Shown here: positions 7,201 to 9,457 of the stretch, one piece after another
Position numbering within the stretch: position 1 is the first letter of the stretch
How the letters are laid out: each line of letters starts with the position of its first letter
Source: Alistipes sp.
GTDB lineage: Bacteria > Bacteroidota > Bacteroidia > Bacteroidales > Rikenellaceae
Direction: 5' to 3'
DNA: 9,457 bases
Assembly (NCBI GenBank): GCA_017391185.1
Contig: JAFOZN010000299.1
Location: 1 to 9,457, forward strand
The notes under the pieces: generated by a model
Database searches by the model: none
What the model saw: the letters and a program-made list of their open reading frames with translations, nothing else
Told to the model about the DNA's origin: nothing
Position numbers and translations under genes: made by a program

Positions 7201-7605
7201 TTAATAATTCAAATAAAACATATCTTCCAGAATGCCCTCTGCCCCACTCTCGGCTAAAAGCATATTACCGAATAACTCCTCGGTCATCTGCTCCGCCTCG
7301 GCCAATGAAGTGACAGGCTCGCCGTTATAATATCCATATATGGTTTGAGGCTTGGTGAGATGGAATATGCCGAGCAACATCACCACCGATGCGGCCAACG
7401 CCGCAACCATCTGCCATCCTCGGCGTGGCTCATGCATTCGGATGGCAACACTCTCCTGTCGTTGCTTTTGGGCATGATAGATCATAGCCTCTATGGCACG
7501 CCCCTCGGTATCACTCACAGCAGGCCTGCTCTTTAGAAGCTCCGCCTCCTCTTCGAGTGTGGTTTGAGCGCTGAGATAACGCTTGGTAAGCTCTTTATAA
7601 TCCAT
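7201..7605 (-). CDS. single-pass membrane protein, probable anti-sigma factor
   Basis: The 134-residue product has a cytoplasmic N-terminal part (1-60) that starts with a YLSAQTTLEEEAELL pattern common in Bacteroidetes anti-sigma-type proteins. One transmembrane segment follows (about 64-82, preceded by RRGW), then a short outer tail (83-134) with GYYNGEPVTSLAEAEQM and an acidic end. Its reading frame overlaps the end of the sigma gene by 11 bases, so the two are translationally coupled, as expected for partners. There is no HxxxCxxC zinc motif, so it is not a ZAS-type anti-sigma, and no FecR domain or TonB-linked signal receptor is present. By inference it holds the sigma factor at the membrane until an envelope signal releases it. 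Assignment rests mainly on position and topology. Confidence 0.72.
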   Translation of the reverse strand: MDYKELTKRYLSAQTTLEEEAELLKSRPAVSDTEGRAIEAMIYHAQKQRQESVAIRMHEPRRGWQMVAALAASVVMLLGIFHLTKPQTIYGYYNGEPVTSLAEAEQMTEELFGNMLLAESGAEGILEDMFYLNY

Positions 7606-8086
7606 AATTCATAAATTTTACAAGTTCATCTTTAACCTTCTGTCGGGCTCTCGAACACGCCATACGTGCCGCTGCTTCGCTGATGCCGACAATCTCCACA
7701 ATATCGCAAAATTCCATCTGCTCACAATCCCTCAAGTGTAGAACTTCGCGTTCTCTTAGGGGCAAGGTTGCGATAATCTGCTTGGCTCGATCGGCTAACT
7801 CCTTGACATCATCATTGCAAAAAGCATCTACACCTTGATCTTCGAGCTCTTCGCTTCGGGAGCGTTCAAAAGTTCTGAGTTGATCTATACAGATATTACG
7901 CATAGCCGTCATCATTAATGAGCGAAAACCCTTAGTCCGAATGAAAAGTCTTCTGCGCCATAGCTTTTCATATAGGTCTTGGGTAGCATCCCTCGCCAAA
8001 TCAGAGTCATGAAGAATGCTTACGGCATAGCGATATGCCGTCTCCTTATGGAGCAGAAATTCTCTATTTATCTCTTCACCTGTCAT
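7595..8086 (-). CDS. ECF-type RNA polymerase sigma-70 factor
   Basis: The 163-residue product consists only of sigma regions 2 and 4, as in extracytoplasmic-function sigma factors. Region 2 (about 9-75) carries DATQDLYEKLWRRR (33-46), the core-binding and -10 recognition helix pattern. Region 4 (about 98-155) holds LPLREREVLHLRDCEQMEF (108-126) and the recognition helix GISEAAARMACSRARQKVK (134-152). It directs RNA polymerase to a set of promoters that probably includes its own operon. It is the first gene of the five-gene operon and overlaps the probable anti-sigma gene by 11 bases. The ATG at 8086 begins directly on the expected N-terminus of region 2. Confidence 0.94.
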   Translation of the reverse strand: MTGEEINREFLLHKETAYRYAVSILHDSDLARDATQDLYEKLWRRRLFIRTKGFRSLMMTAMRNICIDQLRTFERSRSEELEDQGVDAFCNDDVKELADRAKQIIATLPLREREVLHLRDCEQMEFCDIVEIVGISEAAARMACSRARQKVKDELVKFMNYGL

Positions 8087-8131
8087 CTTAAAGCTTGGGT
8101 AGTTTCGCCCTGTGTTCTGTATATAATACGC

Positions 8132-8164
8132 ACAAGTTACGAAAATATAACATCACAATGCAAA
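8132..8164 (-). promoter_or_regulatory. candidate promoter of the sigma-factor operon (weak match)
   Basis: On the minus strand TTTG (8161-8164) is followed after 21 bases by TAACTTGT (8132-8139), which matches only part of the TAnnTTTG consensus. It lies 45 bases upstream of the sigma ATG and directly after the recR terminator. The imperfect -7 element may mean low basal activity or recognition by the ECF sigma itself. Confidence 0.4.
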
Positions 8165-8170
8165 AAATCG

Positions 8171-8209
8171 TAAAAAAAGTAGTGTCGCCTTTTCTCGGCA
8201 ACACTACTT
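8171..8209 (-). terminator. intrinsic terminator of the batE-recR transcript
   Basis: On the minus strand, AAGTAGTGT pairs with ACACTACTT (8177-8185 with 8201-8209); the stem continues past one mismatch with GCC/GGC (8187-8189 with 8197-8199) around a seven-base loop. Seven Ts follow the stem on the minus strand. It lies 23 bases after the recR stop and isolates recR from the sigma operon downstream. Confidence 0.9.
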
Positions 8210-8232
8210 ATATCCAACCTTCCTCTTTCGAG

Positions 8233-8829
8233 CTACTCCACCTCGCGGCGATTCATCATCGCGTGGGTAATAGTCAACTCATCGACATACTCCAATTCAT
8301 CACCAAAACCGATACCTCGTGCAATGGTCGTCACTCTGACTTCGGGATATTGCTTGAGGCGATTCATAATATAGAAAAGTGTCGTCTCGCCCTCTACCGA
8401 AGTCGAGATTGCAAGGATTACCTCCTTAATACCGCCCTGCTTAATCTTATCCACCAGCAAATCTATCTTCAAATCCGATGGGCCTACACCCTGCATCGGC
8501 GAGATAACACCGCCCAAGACATGGTACATACCCCTATATTGACGCGTATTCTCTATCGACATCAGATCACCGACCTGTTCCACTACGCAGATTGTAGAGT
8601 GGTCTCGTTCTGGATTACTACATATCGGACAAAGATCTGTATCCGAGAGATTGTTGCAACGCTGGCAATGGCGAATCTGCTGACGATAGCGATTGATGGT
8701 CTGCATCATCTGCTCCACCTCCTGAGAATCCATCTTCAATAGGTGCATGGCAAGTCTAAGCGCAGTACGGCGTCCCACCCCTGGTAACTTAGCAAACTCT
8801 GCTACGGCATCTTGCAACAATTTCGACAT
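8233..8829 (-). CDS. recR: recombination mediator protein RecR
   Basis: The 198-residue product has the usual RecR length and domain order. An N-terminal helix-hairpin-helix (LPGVGRRTALRLAMHLL, 15-31) binds DNA. A four-cysteine zinc finger follows (C55, C58, C67, C70). The Toprim domain begins at ICVVEQVGDLMSIENT (80-95), and the C-terminal Walker B-like segment contains the family's TTIARGIGFGDELEYVDELT region (167-186), equivalent to the usual RLA(R/S)G(L/I)P block. RecR works with RecO, and RecF where present, to load RecA on gapped DNA in the cytoplasm. It follows batE by 20 bases on the same strand and is followed by a strong terminator, so it is the last gene of that transcript. Confidence 0.97.
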   Translation of the reverse strand: MSKLLQDAVAEFAKLPGVGRRTALRLAMHLLKMDSQEVEQMMQTINRYRQQIRHCQRCNNLSDTDLCPICSNPERDHSTICVVEQVGDLMSIENTRQYRGMYHVLGGVISPMQGVGPSDLKIDLLVDKIKQGGIKEVILAISTSVEGETTLFYIMNRLKQYPEVRVTTIARGIGFGDELEYVDELTITHAMMNRREVE

Positions 8830-8845
8830 CGTAATCCCCCCCTCT
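8830..8845 (-). promoter_or_regulatory. G-rich ribosome-binding-like site with a G7 run before recR
   Basis: Just upstream of the recR ATG the minus strand reads AGAGGGGGGG, with seven consecutive Gs (8836-8842) six bases before the start codon. It resembles a Shine-Dalgarno sequence, although Bacteroidetes rely little on them. The run lies between two genes, so slippage would change only spacing. Confidence 0.4.
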
Positions 8846-8849
8846 AAAT

Positions 8850-9457
8850 TTAAATCTCAGCTATGCGAGAGGTCTCGATCCACCCCTTACGGCCATCGGC
8901 GATACGCACCTCAACCCAATCTTTCATACGCTCACCTATGGTAAGCTTTGTACCCTCGTGCAATACGAAAAGCTCTGTTGCAGCACGATCGGGAGAGCTC
9001 TTGACAGATACGGCACTACTCATAACGATGGCCTGATTGTGATCCATCAACGCATTACGCTCATAATTGGCAAACAAAGTGGCCACGATAAACAACACCG
9101 CTGCCAATGTCATGATATAGAAACCCATCTTGCGAGTATAGATTCTTTGTGCAAGAAGATAAAAGAGTGCAGCCACAAAACCTATGGCAAGAATGATGAG
9201 CGAAAAGATAGTCCAGCCATCGCAACTCATCATACTACGCACAGCTCTGATCCACGCAAAGAGGAAGAATTCGGGAATCTCCTCTATACTATCCTTAGTC
9301 GAATTTTCGGCATACTCCAAATTGTGACGTATATCCTCATCGGCAGGAGCCAAACGCAGAGCCTTGTTATAATAGAGTATAGCCTCGCCCAATTTCTCCT
9401 GCTTAAAGAGTGTATTTGCCAAGTTGAAATATAGTTTAGCGGAGTGCTTCCCCGAAT
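8850..9457 (-). CDS. batE: BatE-type TPR and SH3 membrane protein, N-terminus beyond the window
   Basis: The frame is open to the right edge; 201 C-terminal residues are visible, and the first in-frame ATG-like start in the window is only an internal TTG, so the true start lies outside. Visible residues 6-50 are a tetratricopeptide pair (KLYFNLANTLFKQEKLGEAI and then KALRLAPADEDIRHNLEYAE). Two membrane segments follow (about 81-102 and 111-129), then a bacterial SH3-type domain (about 141-201) ending in GWIETSRIAEI. This order is that of BatE in Bacteroidetes, part of the Bat (aerotolerance) cluster with MoxR-type ATPase and VWA-domain BatA/BatB proteins; those would be expected just beyond the right edge. 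The precise role of BatE is not settled. It precedes recR by 20 bases on the same strand, so they are probably co-transcribed. Confidence 0.87.
   Translation of the reverse strand, partial: SGKHSAKLYFNLANTLFKQEKLGEAILYYNKALRLAPADEDIRHNLEYAENSTKDSIEEIPEFFLFAWIRAVRSMMSCDGWTIFSLIILAIGFVAALFYLLAQRIYTRKMGFYIMTLAAVLFIVATLFANYERNALMDHNQAIVMSSAVSVKSSPDRAATELFVLHEGTKLTIGERMKDWVEVRIADGRKGWIETSRIAEI

Noticed and set aside
8095..8742. Plus-strand open frame of 215 codons
   Set aside because: It is antisense to recR and crosses the recR terminator and sigma promoter; the translation is low-complexity His/Leu/Ile-rich shadow sequence.
8958..9434. Plus-strand open frame of 158 codons
   Set aside because: It is antisense to the batE coding region, whose TPR, membrane and SH3 parts are clear.

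Overview
The window looks like ordinary chromosomal DNA from a member of the Bacteroidales, possibly Rikenellaceae-like, although the family cannot be fixed from the sequence. The evidence is the gene content: a DUF4837 lipoprotein, a DUF4886 secreted hydrolase-like protein, a BatE-type TPR/SH3 membrane protein, and a sigma/anti-sigma/outer-membrane-barrel cluster. Two start sites are preceded by clean Bacteroidetes-type promoters (TTTG, 19-21 bases, TAnnTTTG), and a third lies upstream of greA. There are no RNA genes, insertion sequences, CRISPR arrays or phage genes that I can see.

Layout. Bases 1-2695 hold a minus-strand operon read in the order polysaccharide deacetylase, ubiX, GH20 beta-hexosaminidase. 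The last gene runs off the left edge. Its promoter (2663-2695) sits back to back with the promoter (2729-2760) of a plus-strand DUF4837 lipoprotein gene, which ends at a strong terminator. greA follows on the plus strand with its own promoter, a leader of about 90 bases and a hairpin terminator. It converges on a second hairpin that best serves the opposing minus-strand operon.

Bases 4682-8086 hold a five-gene minus-strand operon, read in the order ECF sigma factor, single-pass anti-sigma-like protein, outer-membrane beta-barrel protein, unrecognised secreted protein, secreted DUF4886 SGNH-like protein. Gene spacing is -11, 25, 22 and 9 bases, so it is almost certainly one transcript. Bases 8171-9457 hold recR and the C-terminal part of a batE gene, both on the minus strand, ending at a textbook intrinsic terminator just upstream of the sigma gene.

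How the genes fit together. Four groups are housekeeping or semi-housekeeping: prenyl-FMN synthesis, glycan hydrolysis and deacetylation, transcript cleavage, and recombinational repair. The most distinctive unit is the sigma-controlled envelope operon. A membrane-tethered regulator there probably controls a small regulon that includes its own barrel protein and two exported proteins, one of unknown fold and one with a hydrolase-like catalytic signature. The sigma/anti-sigma/barrel core is a known Bacteroidetes arrangement; the linkage to the last two genes is the part most worth checking.
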